Positions 9,089-17,502 are shown, numbered from the stretch's first letter. The stretch is DNA of 64,000 nt from Streptomyces qaidamensis (GCF_001611795.1 NZ_CP015098.1:4092001-4156000); one strand, 5' to 3'. The notes: generated by a model not told the origin, from the letters alone. A program made the numbers and translations.

Positions 9089-9708
9089 TCCGAAAGCCAC
9101 CGCGGGAATTCCGTCAGGTCGGTGAGGACGACGTCCGCGCCCGCCGCCCGCAGTTCCTCCTCCGGGCAGGGGCCGGTGGCCACCGCGACCGCGAGCGCCC
9201 CGGCGGTGCGGGCGCCGCGCACGTCCCCGACGTGATCGCCGACGTAGACGCCCGCCTCGTGCTCGCGCAGCGCCTCCGCCTTCTGCTCGGCCCACAGGTC
9301 GCCGATGACGGCGTCGGGCTCGATGCGCAGGTGGGCGAGGTGCAGTTTGGCGTTGGGCTCGTACTTGGCGGTGACGACTATCGCGCGTCCGCCTGCCTCC
9401 CGCACGGCCGCGATGGCCTCCCGGGCGCCGGTCATCGCCGGGGTCGCGGCGATGGCGATGGCCGGGTACATCGACCGGTACAGGTCCGCCATGGCCGCGA
9501 CCTCCCCGGCCGGGAACCAGTTGATCAGCTCCTCGGCCAGCGGCGGCCCGAGCCGCGTGACCGCCAGGTCGGCGTCGATGTACGTCCCCGTCCGCTCGGA
9601 CAGCGCCTGGTAGCAGGCGCGGATGCCGGGACGGGAGTCGATGAGGGTCATGTCGAGGTCGAAGCCGACGGTGAGTGCGGGCGGGGTCATGAAGGCCATA
9701 TCGGCCAT
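9067..9708 (-). CDS. HAD-family phosphatase
   Basis: 213 residues. HAD motifs are present in order: FDLDMTLID (nucleophile and acid/base Asp), VVTAKY (Thr of motif II), a Lys in AEQKAEAL, and GDHVGDVRGA (motif IV, Mg-binding Asp). The helical cap between motifs I and II resembles phosphoglycolate phosphatase and pyrophosphatase PpaX types. The substrate is not predictable. The start is the ATG at 9708; ATGs at residues 4 and 7 are alternatives. Confidence 0.85.
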   Translation of the reverse strand: MADMAFMTPPALTVGFDLDMTLIDSRPGIRACYQALSERTGTYIDADLAVTRLGPPLAEELINWFPAGEVAAMADLYRSMYPAIAIAATPAMTGAREAIAAVREAGGRAIVVTAKYEPNAKLHLAHLRIEPDAVIGDLWAEQKAEALREHEAGVYVGDHVGDVRGARTAGALAVAVATGPCPEEELRAAGADVVLTDLTEFPRWLSDYRPARA

Positions 9709-9738
9709 TGTGCCCAGGCGGTGTGAACGCCAGACGTC

Positions 9739-9792
9739 CGCCCGTGGCGGGCTAGCGCGAGCGCTCGCCCGTGGCGGGCTAGCGCGAGCGCT
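9739..9792. repeat. Perfect 27-bp tandem duplication with hairpin potential
   Basis: Two identical 27-bp units (9739-9765 and 9766-9792) each contain GCCCGTGGCGGGC and AGCGCGAGCGCT, both able to form small hairpins. The second unit carries the stop codon and last codons of the membrane-protein gene on the minus strand. TGTGAACGCCA occurs on both sides (9722-9732 and 9792-9802). It looks like a duplicated 3' end or terminator. Confidence 0.8.
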
Positions 9793-10768
9793 GTGAACGC
9801 CACACCAGGAACAGGGCCGACGCCACCGCCGCGCCCCTGACCACCCACGGCCAGGTCTCCGCCACCGCTGCGTTCATGTGCCCCTCGGCGATCGGGTCGC
9901 CCCAGCGGCCGTTCATCCGGCCCCACAGCCAGACCAGGCCCCCGGCCACGGAGAGGCCCGGCAGGATCACGACCGCCCACTTCGTCTCGGCCTGGGTCAG
10001 GCGCCGGGACGCGTAGGCGATGAGCCAGCCGAGCAGGAGGACGAACCAGTTGCCGAGTACGGCACCGGCGACGAGCAGGCCCGCGGCGACCAGGAGGAGC
10101 GGGTTGCTCCAGTTCCCGGCGGGAAGGCGCGGGAGACGGCCGCGGCCCCCCTTCTCGGCCACCGCCGCCGCCTCGACGACCGGCTCCGTCTCCTCGGCGT
10201 CCGGCTGCTCCTTCTCCGCCTTCCGCGGCGCCGGCGGCCTCAGCAGTTCCGGCAGCTCCACGCCGCCCACGAAGCCCGGCACCTCGTCGCCCACGCCGAA
10301 GGGGCTGCTGTCCACCCGCCACCAGTCCGGCTGGACCGCGCTGTCGCCCAGCTCGTGCCCGGCGGCCAGATGCGGCGGGGCCGGACCGACGGAGGGCGCG
10401 GGCTGCGACTCCTCGGCGGACCGCCCCGGGCGGGGACGCGGTACGACGCGCCGCATGACGCCCTTCGCCCGCTCCTGCGGTTCGGCCTCGCGCTGCACGG
10501 GGACGGAGGCGGGAGCGGCGCTGTGCGGCGCACCGCCCGTGCCGCCCGCCGCGGCGGTCACGATGTCGTCGGGGCTGCCCAGCCGGGACAGGATGCGGCG
10601 GACGGCGGCGGGCGAGTCGACGGTGGCCTTCGCACGGCGTTTGTCGATCTCGTTGCGCAGGTCCGCGACCAGTCGCATACGGGTGGCCGACGACAACTGC
10701 CGCTGCTGGGCCACGTCGCCGACGCGGCTCAGATACTCGTAAACGACCTGGTCGCTCTCAATCCCCAC
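9779..10768 (-). CDS. HAAS-domain integral membrane protein
   Basis: 329 residues from the GTG at 10768, chosen for its GGAGGGG ribosome site 5 nt upstream. Residues 5-70 (QVVYEYLSRV through LGSPDDIV) resemble the helical HAAS/DUF1700-type domain that precedes many membrane proteins and permeases. Residues 75-215 are Pro/Glu-rich and probably disordered in the cytoplasm. The C-terminal 110 residues hold about four membrane spans. The function is unknown; HAAS domains commonly bind PadR-type regulators, none of which is adjacent. The gene is divergent from the helicase-associated gene, with about 150 bp between them. Confidence 0.7.
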   Translation of the reverse strand: MGIESDQVVYEYLSRVGDVAQQRQLSSATRMRLVADLRNEIDKRRAKATVDSPAAVRRILSRLGSPDDIVTAAAGGTGGAPHSAAPASVPVQREAEPQERAKGVMRRVVPRPRPGRSAEESQPAPSVGPAPPHLAAGHELGDSAVQPDWWRVDSSPFGVGDEVPGFVGGVELPELLRPPAPRKAEKEQPDAEETEPVVEAAAVAEKGGRGRLPRLPAGNWSNPLLLVAAGLLVAGAVLGNWFVLLLGWLIAYASRRLTQAETKWAVVILPGLSVAGGLVWLWGRMNGRWGDPIAEGHMNAAVAETWPWVVRGAAVASALFLVWRSQRSR

Positions 10769-10907
10769 GAAGTCCCCTCCGGGGCGGGTGCGTTGCGTGA
10801 CGCCGTCGGACGACGGTACCGCGAGGACCGGCGGGGCGGCCAAAAGCCCGTCCCGCGTTCGGGGGCGAGGCCGCTCACAGTCGGCCCGGCCGCCGTGGGC
10901 GACCCGC

Positions 10908-10913
10908 TACCGT
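10908..10913 (+). promoter_or_regulatory. -10 box TACCGT, leaderless start
   Basis: TACCGT ends 7 nt before the ATG at 10921. No ribosome site is present. Confidence 0.6.
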
Positions 10914-10920
10914 GGACCGG

Positions 10921-13461
10921 ATGAGCACCGAGGACAGGCCCCCGGCCCCCCGCTCCCTCGCGGAAGCGCTCCGCGCGCGGGGCGACGCCGCGCTGGGCGC
11001 GCTCCTGCGCAGCCGCCCGGATCTCATCACGCCCGTCCCCACCGACCTCACCCAGCTCGCGACCCGCGCGGGCACCCGTGCCTCGGTCGTGCGGGCCCTG
11101 GAGCGGCTGGACCGGTTCGCGCTGCAGACGGCGGAGGCCCTGGCCGTGGCGGCGGAACCGGCGTCCTACGGCGAACTGCTCGGGCTCATGGCCGGGGACG
11201 ACGCCGACCCGGTCGTCGTCACCGCCCTGCCCCATGCCCTGGACCTGCTGCGCGAGCAGGCCCTGGTGTGGGGCGACGACGACCGGCTGCGGCTGGTCCG
11301 CACGGCGCGTGAGCTGCTGGCCCCCTCGCCGCAGCACCCCTCGCCGACGGGGCTCGGCCCGACGGTGCAGGAGGCCACCGCCGGGATGTCCCCGGGGCGG
11401 ATCCAGGAAATCGTCACGGCCGCCGGGCTGGCCTCGACGCACGACTCGGTCTCCGCCGTGACCGCGCTGGCCGGGCTGTTCACGGACCGGGCCCGGATGG
11501 CCGCGCTGCTCGCCGCCGCCCCGGCCGACTCCGTCGAGGTGCTGGAGCGCCTGACGTGGGGGCCGCCGTACGGGCAGGTCACGCACGATCCGGCACCCCG
11601 GCTGCGCTGGCTGCTGGACCGCGGACTGCTGCTGCCGACGGCGCCCGGGACGGTCGTCCTGCCGCGCGAGGTCGCCCTGCACCTGCGACGGGGCCTGGCG
11701 CACCGGACGCCCGAGCCCGTGCCGCCGGTCGTGGAGGCGGCCGCCGTTCACCGTCCACAGGTTGTGGACAGCGCCGCGGCCGGGCAGGCGTACACCGCGC
11801 TCGCGACCGTCGAGGAGCTGCTGAAGGACTGGGACGAGGGCGGGCCGGCGGTGCTGCGGGCCGGTGGGCTGAGCGTGCGGGACCTGAAGCGGACCGCGGT
11901 CGCCCTCGACGTGCCCGAGCCGACCGCCGCGTTCTGGGTGGAGCTGGCGTACGCGGCGGGCCTGATCGCCTCGGACGGCGAGGCCGACGAGCGGTACGCG
12001 GCGACCCCGGCGTACGACGAGTGGCTGGAGCAGCCCCCCGCCGAGCGCTGGTCGCGGCTGGTCACGGCCTGGCTCGCGGCGACCCGCACGGCCGGTCTGG
12101 TGGGCGGGCGGGACGCGAAGGACCGTACGTTGTCGGCGCTCGGGCCGGGCCTGGACCGCTCGGCGGCGCCCGAGGTACGGCACCGGGTGCTGGCGCTGCT
12201 GGCCGGGCTGCCGGAGGGCGCCGCTCCGGCCGCCGCCTCGGTGCTGGCCCGGCTGCGCTGGGAGCGGCCCCTGCGCGGCGACCGGCGCGAGGACGACCTG
12301 CGCGGCCGGCTCGCCGAGTGGGCCCTGTCCGAGGCGGAGCAGCTGGGCGTCACGGGCCGGGGCGCGCTGTCGGCCCAGGGCCGGGCGCTGCTGGGCGCGC
12401 CCGCGGCTCCCGCGCCGGGCCCGGCGGGGGAGCCCTCCGGCCCGGGGGACAAACTGCCCGTCCACCACCATCACCGGCCCGCCCCGCTCGCTCCCCTCTC
12501 CCCCGCCGAGCAGGCCGTCGCCTCGGCCGCCGCGGCGCGGCTGCTCGCGCCGCTGCTGCCCGAGCCGCTGGACCACGTGCTGCTCCAGGCCGACCTGACG
12601 GCGGTGGCGCCCGGGCCCCTGCGGCGGCCGCTCGCGGACATGCTGGGAGTGCTGGCGGACGTCGAGTCCAAGGGCGGGGCGACCGTCTACCGCTTCACGC
12701 CCGGCTCGGTGCGGCGGGCGCTGGACGCCGGACAGGCCGCCTCCGACCTGCACGCCTTCCTCGCCGCGCACTCCCGCACGCCGGTGCCGCAGCCGCTGGC
12801 GTACCTGATCGACGACGTGGCCCGCCGGCACGGCCATCTGCGCGTCGGCGCGGCCTCGGCGTACGTGCGCTGCGACGACGACGCGGTGCTCAGCGAGATC
12901 CTCGCCGACAAGCGGGCCGCCGGGCTGGGGCTGCGCCGGCTCGCGCCGACCGTACTGGCCGCGCAGACCGACCCGTCGGGGCTCCTGGAAGGCCTGCGGG
13001 CGATGGGATTCGCGCCGGCCGCCGAGTCCGCCGAGGGCGATGTGCTGATCACCCGCGCCCTGGCCCGCCGCACCCCGCCCCGCGCCGCGCCCGAGCCGGT
13101 GCCGGACGGCCCGCCGGTCCCCGACGACACCCTCCTGGCGGCCGCGCTGCGCGCGATCCGGGCCGGAGATCTCGCCTCCACCACCCCGCGCAAGCCCGGC
13201 ACGGCTCCGGCGGGCAACGGCGAGCTGCCCCGCACCGGTGCCGCCGAGACCCTGGCCACCATGCAGGCCGCCGTCCTCACCGGCGAGTCCCTGTGGATCG
13301 GCTACGTCAACGCCGAGGGGGCCGCCAGCCAGCGGGTCATCGCCCCGGTGCGTGTCGAGGGCGGCTTCGTCACGGCGTACGACCACACCGCGGACGAGGT
13401 CCGTACGTATCCGCTGCACCGGATCACCGGGGTCGCGGAGCTCGCCGACGACGCGGGCTGA
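10921..13461 (+). CDS. Helicase-associated (XPB/Ssl2-like N-terminal) protein with WYL-like tail
   Basis: 846 residues. It resembles actinobacterial proteins annotated with the Helicase_C_3 or XPB/Ssl2-like N-terminal domain; I see no Walker A or DEAH box, so it is not itself a helicase. Several winged-helix-like Leu/Arg-rich stretches occur between residues 20 and 560. The C-terminus, from about residue 780 (ESLWIGYVNAEGAASQRVIA) to the HRITGVAEL segment, has the pattern of a WYL ligand-binding domain. The XPB helicase gene lies 2 kb downstream, and such proteins are usually found near it, so an accessory role in repair or transcription-coupled processes is an inference. The ATG at 10921 is preferred because of the TACCGT box. 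Confidence 0.75.
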   Translation: MSTEDRPPAPRSLAEALRARGDAALGALLRSRPDLITPVPTDLTQLATRAGTRASVVRALERLDRFALQTAEALAVAAEPASYGELLGLMAGDDADPVVVTALPHALDLLREQALVWGDDDRLRLVRTARELLAPSPQHPSPTGLGPTVQEATAGMSPGRIQEIVTAAGLASTHDSVSAVTALAGLFTDRARMAALLAAAPADSVEVLERLTWGPPYGQVTHDPAPRLRWLLDRGLLLPTAPGTVVLPREVALHLRRGLAHRTPEPVPPVVEAAAVHRPQVVDSAAAGQAYTALATVEELLKDWDEGGPAVLRAGGLSVRDLKRTAVALDVPEPTAAFWVELAYAAGLIASDGEADERYAATPAYDEWLEQPPAERWSRLVTAWLAATRTAGLVGGRDAKDRTLSALGPGLDRSAAPEVRHRVLALLAGLPEGAAPAAASVLARLRWERPLRGDRREDDLRGRLAEWALSEAEQLGVTGRGALSAQGRALLGAPAAPAPGPAGEPSGPGDKLPVHHHHRPAPLAPLSPAEQAVASAAAARLLAPLLPEPLDHVLLQADLTAVAPGPLRRPLADMLGVLADVESKGGATVYRFTPGSVRRALDAGQAASDLHAFLAAHSRTPVPQPLAYLIDDVARRHGHLRVGAASAYVRCDDDAVLSEILADKRAAGLGLRRLAPTVLAAQTDPSGLLEGLRAMGFAPAAESAEGDVLITRALARRTPPRAAPEPVPDGPPVPDDTLLAAALRAIRAGDLASTTPRKPGTAPAGNGELPRTGAAETLATMQAAVLTGESLWIGYVNAEGAASQRVIAPVRVEGGFVTAYDHTADEVRTYPLHRITGVAELADDAG

Positions 13462-13474
13462 CGGCGGCTCGCGG

Positions 13475-13499
13475 CCCGCGTCACCCGTTCGGGTGCGGG
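13475..13499 (+). terminator. Hairpin terminator after the helicase-associated gene
   Basis: CACCC/GGGTG closes a GTTC loop and is extended by CCCG/CGGG across a 3-nt bulge, 14 bp after the stop codon. Confidence 0.5.
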
Positions 13500-13630
13500 C
13501 GGGCGTTCATGCACGCCACGCCGGGGATGTCCCACGCTCGGGCGACCTTCCCGGGCGTGCCGCATCACGCCGGGTGCGCGGGGGCAGCCACCGGGTGTCC
13601 TGTGAGCATCGCCGAAAGGAAGTCCCCCGT

Positions 13631-13762
13631 ATGCGCGTTGTCCGTCGCGTCGCCGCCGTCCTCGCCACCGCCGCCCTGATGACGTTCGGGGGGCTCGCCA
13701 CCCCGGCCTCCGCGGTGAGTATCGATGTCGCCGGCCTCGTCCTGGAGACACCGCAGATCTGA
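13631..13762 (+). CDS. Tiny exported peptide (43 aa)
   Basis: Begins at an ATG 7 nt after a GAAAGGAAG ribosome site. Residues 1-27 are a clear signal peptide: MRVVRRVAAV, then a hydrophobic core, then the cleavage motif ASA. The mature product would be only about 15 residues, ending LETPQI. I recognise no family. A second small exported peptide follows 97 bp later with a similar ribosome site, so the two are probably a pair. It is too short for most gene finders, but signal peptide and ribosome site together make a chance frame unlikely. Confidence 0.6.
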   Translation: MRVVRRVAAVLATAALMTFGGLATPASAVSIDVAGLVLETPQI

Positions 13763-13859
13763 TCCGCTCCCGCGCACCCACCGGGCCGGTCCAGACGCCC
13801 CGGACCGGCCCGCGGTGCGGTGTCCCGTCCCTCGGTCCTGGAAAGGCCCTGCCGTCCTC

Positions 13860-14048
13860 ATGCGTGAGAACCTGCCCGCCGTCGCCGTCTGTGCCGTCGT
13901 GCTCGTGGGGGTGCTCGCGCCCTCCGCCGCCGCGGCCTCTCCACCGCCGCTGCCCCTGCCGGTCACCGCGGTGGAGCCGCTGGTCACCGAGGGGGTCTCC
14001 ATCGAAGGCCCGCTGGTCAACAACGTCAGTCTGCCCACGCTGAAGTAG
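13860..14048 (+). CDS. Second small exported peptide (62 aa)
   Basis: ATG at 13860 behind GGAAAGG. The signal peptide spans about residues 1-24, ending SAAAAS. The mature part is some 38 residues with Pro near the start and a Val/Leu/Ser-rich end (VSIEGPLVNNVSLPTLK). That end echoes the VSIDVAGLVLETP of the preceding peptide, so the two may be paralogues. Neither has Cys, so this is not a classic bacteriocin or chaplin. The last 23 bp overlap the convergent YqhA-IstB gene. Confidence 0.55.
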   Translation: MRENLPAVAVCAVVLVGVLAPSAAAASPPPLPLPVTAVEPLVTEGVSIEGPLVNNVSLPTLK

Positions 14049-15255
14049 CGCGCCGCGTCCGGTAGCTGTCGCCGTCCAGCCGCACGATCTCGGCGTGATG
14101 GGCGAGGCGGTCCGTCAGCGCCGGGGCGGACGGGCCGAAGACCTCGTCCCAGCGGCCGAGCGGGCGGTCGCTGGTCAGGATCAGTGAGGCCCGCTCGTAG
14201 CGGTGCGCGACGAGCTGGAAGAACAGGCCCGCGGTCGCCGCGTCGCAGGGCGTGTAGCCGACCTCGTCGACGATCAGGAGGGGGTGATCGTCGAGAGCGG
14301 CCAGCTCCGCGTCGAGCCGGCCGGCGGCCCGGGCATCGGAGAGCCGGGCGGCCCACTCGGCGGCGGTCGCGAACAGCACCCGGTGCCCGGCCTGGCAGGC
14401 CCGCACGCCCAGGGCGACGGCCAGGTGGGTCTTGCCGGTGCCGGGCGGCCCGACGAAGACCACGTTCCGCCGGGCGTCGACGAAGTCCGCCTTGCCGAGC
14501 CGCGCGAGGGCCTCCCGGTCGAAGCCCCGGGGATGCCGCTGGTCGAACTCCTCCAGCACCTTGCGCGCCGGGAACCCGGCGGCACGGATCCGGGCTTCGG
14601 CGTCGGCGTCGGGATCGGGCTGTGGAGGGATGGCGGCAGCCGGGGCCCTCCCGGATTCCGGTTCCGTGTGCTGCCGGCTTCCGTGGTCGGGGGCCTGCGC
14701 GGGCGCGGCCGGTGAGGGGTCGGCGTGTCCGCGGTCCGTGTGGGCGACCATCGGGCCCGACATGTACGCCAGGATCGCCGCCGAGGCGATGAACGCCATG
14801 TGGATCACCGTCCCCCACAGCAGGGCGTGCCGGGAGGTGTGGTGCACGTCCACGAACATCTGGAGCAGGTGCACGGAGGAGATGCCCACGATCGCCGTGG
14901 CGAGCTTGACCTTCAGCACGTTGGAGTTGACGTGCGAGAGCCATTCCGGCTGGTCACGGTGGCCCTGGAGGCCGATGCGCGAGACGAACGTCTCGTAGCC
15001 GCCGACGATCACCATGATCAGCAGGTTGGCGATCATGACGACGTCGACCAGCTTGAGCACCGCGAGCATCACGTACGTCTCGGTGGCGTGCCCGGTCACG
15101 CACATCAGGATTAAGGTCCAGAGTTCCTTGAAGAACTTGTAGACGTAGACGCCCTGGGCGGCCACCAGCCCGAAGTACAACGGGGCCTGGAGCCAGCGGG
15201 TGGCGAACAGGGCGTAGCCGAGCGTGGTGGTCGTCGGGTTCTGCACCTGCGCCAT
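14026..15255 (-). CDS. Fusion of YqhA/UPF0114-type membrane protein with IS21 IstB-like ATPase
   Basis: 409 residues in one uninterrupted frame; the ATG at 15255 (MAQVQNP) is the likely start. Residues 10-170 contain three or four membrane spans and resemble the YqhA/UPF0114 (TIGR00645) family. Residues 170-220 are a Pro/Ala/Asp linker. Residues 221-400 are plainly an IstB-type AAA+ ATPase: FPARKVLEEFD, Walker A GPPGTGKT (269-276), Walker B LLIVDEVG (326-333), sensor TSDRP (361-365) and FGRW-like LGRWDEVFG. The usual first 50-60 residues of IstB are missing, and no istA transposase gene or IS21 ends are seen here. In IS21, IstB helps target-site selection. What a membrane-tethered copy does is unknown. 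Confidence 0.75.
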   Translation of the reverse strand: MAQVQNPTTTTLGYALFATRWLQAPLYFGLVAAQGVYVYKFFKELWTLILMCVTGHATETYVMLAVLKLVDVVMIANLLIMVIVGGYETFVSRIGLQGHRDQPEWLSHVNSNVLKVKLATAIVGISSVHLLQMFVDVHHTSRHALLWGTVIHMAFIASAAILAYMSGPMVAHTDRGHADPSPAAPAQAPDHGSRQHTEPESGRAPAAAIPPQPDPDADAEARIRAAGFPARKVLEEFDQRHPRGFDREALARLGKADFVDARRNVVFVGPPGTGKTHLAVALGVRACQAGHRVLFATAAEWAARLSDARAAGRLDAELAALDDHPLLIVDEVGYTPCDAATAGLFFQLVAHRYERASLILTSDRPLGRWDEVFGPSAPALTDRLAHHAEIVRLDGDSYRTRRATSAWAD

Positions 15256-15436
15256 TCTTCGGGGCCGCACTGGAAAAACTGAATTCACACCACACGTTGG
15301 GATGAATAGGCATTCAGTACGACCGGACGCGCAGATCACACCACCTGACGCGGTCGATCAGGCACACTGGACGTTTGGCCGAGGCGTCGCGCTGTCGAGC
15401 CGTCCGAGCCCTCCGGCCGTAGAAAGGGTGCCGCGC

Positions 15437-17080
15437 GTGAATGGTCCGCTGATCGTCCAGTCCGACAAGACCCTGCTCCTGGAAGTCGACCACGAGCAGG
15501 CCGACGGCTGCCGCCGGGCCATCGCCCCGTTCGCGGAACTGGAGCGGGCGCCGGAGCACATCCACACCTACCGTGTGACGCCGCTGGGCCTGTGGAACGC
15601 CCGCGCGGCGGGGCACGACGCCGAGCAGGTCGTGGACGCGCTCGTGCAGTACAGCCGCTACCCGGTGCCGCACGCGCTGCTCGTCGACATCGCCGAGACG
15701 ATGGACCGCTACGGCCGTCTCACCCTCTCCAAGCACCCCGCGCACGGACTGGTCCTGACCACCACCGACCGCCCGGTGCTGGAGGAGATCCTGCGGTCGA
15801 AGCGGGTCACGCCCCTGGTCGGCGCCCGCATCGACCCGGACACGGTCGTCGTGCACCCCTCCGAGCGAGGCCAGATCAAGCAGACGCTGCTGAAGCTGGG
15901 CTGGCCGGCCGAGGACCTCGCCGGGTACGTCGACGGCGAGGCGCACGAGATCGAGCTGGCCGAGGACGGCTGGGCGCTGCGGCCGTACCAGAAGCAGGCC
16001 GTGGAGAACTTCTGGCACGGCGGTTCGGGCGTGGTCGTCCTGCCCTGCGGCGCCGGGAAGACGCTGGTCGGCGCCGGGTCGATGGCCCAGGCGAAGTCGA
16101 CCACCCTCATCCTCGTCACCAACACCGTCTCCGCGCGGCAGTGGAAGCACGAGCTGGTGAAGCGGACGTCGCTCACCGAGGACGAGATCGGCGAGTACAG
16201 CGGGACGAAGAAGGAGATCCGGCCCGTCACGATCGCCACGTACCAGGTGCTGACGACCCGGCGCAAGGGCGTCTACCCGCACCTGGAGCTGTTCGACTCG
16301 CGGGACTGGGGGCTGATCGTCTACGACGAGGTGCACCTGCTGCCCGCGCCGGTCTTCAAGTTCACCGCCGACCTCCAGGCGCGCCGGCGGCTCGGTCTGA
16401 CCGCCACCCTGGTGCGCGAGGACGGCCGCGAGTCGGACGTGTTCTCCCTGATCGGTCCCAAGCGGTTCGACGCGCCGTGGAAGGAGATCGAGGCGCAGGG
16501 CTACATCGCGCCCGCCGACTGCGTCGAGGTCCGGGTCAATCTGACCGACTCCGAGCGGCTCGCGTACGCCACGGCCGAGACGGAGGAGAAGTACCGCTTC
16601 TGCGCGACGACCGCGACGAAGCGGAAGGTGACCGAGGCGATCGTGCGGCGGTTCGCCGGGCAGCAGATCCTCGTGATCGGGCAGTACATCGACCAGCTCG
16701 ACGAGCTCGGGGAGCATCTGGGCGCGCCCGTGATCAAGGGCGAGACGTCGAACGCGCAGCGGGAGAAGCTCTTCGACGCCTTCCGCGAGGGCGAGATCAG
16801 CGTGCTCGTCGTGTCCAAGGTCGCGAACTTCTCGATCGACCTGCCGGAGGCGACGGTCGCCATCCAGGTCTCGGGCACCTTCGGCTCCCGGCAGGAGGAG
16901 GCCCAGCGCCTCGGCCGGGTGCTGCGCCCCAAGTCCGACGGCCACCAGGCGCACTTCTACTCGGTGGTCGCCCGGGACACCATCGACCAGGACTTCGCGG
17001 CCCACCGCCAGCGCTTCCTGGCGGAGCAGGGCTACGCGTACCGGATCATGGACGCGGACGAGCTGCTGGCGGAGAGCTGA
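15437..17080 (+). CDS. XPB-type DNA repair helicase
   Basis: 547 residues from the GTG at 15437 behind AAAGGG; the frame is open further upstream, but homologues start with this NGPLIVQSDK segment. It is a superfamily 2 helicase of the XPB/Ssl2 type. Visible are an N-terminal damage-recognition-like domain (residues 1-170), Walker A PCGAGKT (203-209), the DEVH box (297-300), GLTATLVREDGRESD (motif III and RED motif) and the C-terminal QEEAQRLGRVLRPK (motif VI). Bacterial XPB unwinds 3'-5' and is thought to act in nucleotide excision repair. It is divergent from the YqhA-IstB gene across about 180 bp. Confidence 0.95.
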   Translation: MNGPLIVQSDKTLLLEVDHEQADGCRRAIAPFAELERAPEHIHTYRVTPLGLWNARAAGHDAEQVVDALVQYSRYPVPHALLVDIAETMDRYGRLTLSKHPAHGLVLTTTDRPVLEEILRSKRVTPLVGARIDPDTVVVHPSERGQIKQTLLKLGWPAEDLAGYVDGEAHEIELAEDGWALRPYQKQAVENFWHGGSGVVVLPCGAGKTLVGAGSMAQAKSTTLILVTNTVSARQWKHELVKRTSLTEDEIGEYSGTKKEIRPVTIATYQVLTTRRKGVYPHLELFDSRDWGLIVYDEVHLLPAPVFKFTADLQARRRLGLTATLVREDGRESDVFSLIGPKRFDAPWKEIEAQGYIAPADCVEVRVNLTDSERLAYATAETEEKYRFCATTATKRKVTEAIVRRFAGQQILVIGQYIDQLDELGEHLGAPVIKGETSNAQREKLFDAFREGEISVLVVSKVANFSIDLPEATVAIQVSGTFGSRQEEAQRLGRVLRPKSDGHQAHFYSVVARDTIDQDFAAHRQRFLAEQGYAYRIMDADELLAES

Positions 17081-17123
17081 CGGGGCCGGGCCGGTCGGCT
17101 CCCTTGCGGCGGACCACGCGTCC

Positions 17124-17312
17124 TCACTTGCGGCGGACCACGCCGACTTCCTCTCCGTACTGACCGAGGACGACCACGTCGAAGGCGGCGCCCGCGAAGA
17201 CCTTGACGGCGCGCAGGGCATCGCCGAGGCGGTGGCGGTGGCTGCCTGCCACGGCGGTGGCGCCGGGCGGGCGGCCCGGTGCCGGGGCGGGGTGAATGGT
17301 TGCTGCGCTCAT
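17124..17312 (-). CDS. Small hypothetical protein (62 aa)
   Basis: ATG at 17312 with GGAG upstream. The N-terminal 30 residues are Pro/Ala/His-rich. The C-terminal half (DALRAVKVFAGAAFDVVVLG) is amphipathic and ends YGEEVGVVRRK. No domain is recognised. Codon use matches its neighbours, and it sits alone, convergent with the XPB helicase gene and divergent from the HelD-like gene. Confidence 0.55.
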   Translation of the reverse strand: MSAATIHPAPAPGRPPGATAVAGSHRHRLGDALRAVKVFAGAAFDVVVLGQYGEEVGVVRRK

Positions 17313-17424
17313 GTCTCCATGGTGCGTTTTCGTCCGTAAAGCCCGCGTCGGTCTCCGGACCGAACTGTGCGGTGGTCCGCGTACGCCCGTGGGGCGATCC
17401 GGCCCCCTCGGGGAGGAGGGCTCT

Positions 17425-17438
17425 GTCCCCTAGGGGAC
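17425..17438. promoter_or_regulatory. Perfect 14-bp palindrome upstream of the HelD-like gene
   Basis: GTCCCCTAGGGGAC lies about 60 bp upstream of a TAGGAT -10 box. It is short and uninterrupted, like an operator rather than a terminator. The binding protein is unknown. Confidence 0.45.
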
Positions 17439-17496
17439 GAGGGGGCAGGGGAACCGGAAGGGGGAAAACCGTTCGCGGCCGGCGCCCCCGCTCCTC

Positions 17497-17502
17497 TAGG
17501 AT
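17497..17502 (+). promoter_or_regulatory. -10 box TAGGAT of the HelD-like gene
   Basis: TAGGAT about 100 bp before the TTG start would give a leader of roughly 95 nt. The -35 region is weak (GTTCGC near 17471). The rest of the 292-bp gap shows nothing else recognisable. Confidence 0.4.

Noticed and set aside
10729..13419. An 896-codon minus-strand frame, and a 707-codon plus-strand frame from 11556
   Set aside because: Both overlap the helicase-associated gene in other frames and encode Arg/Gly-rich sequence without motifs.
14026..14700. An intact IS21-family insertion sequence
   Set aside because: Only an IstB-like ATPase is present, fused to a membrane domain. No istA gene, terminal repeats or target duplication are seen.
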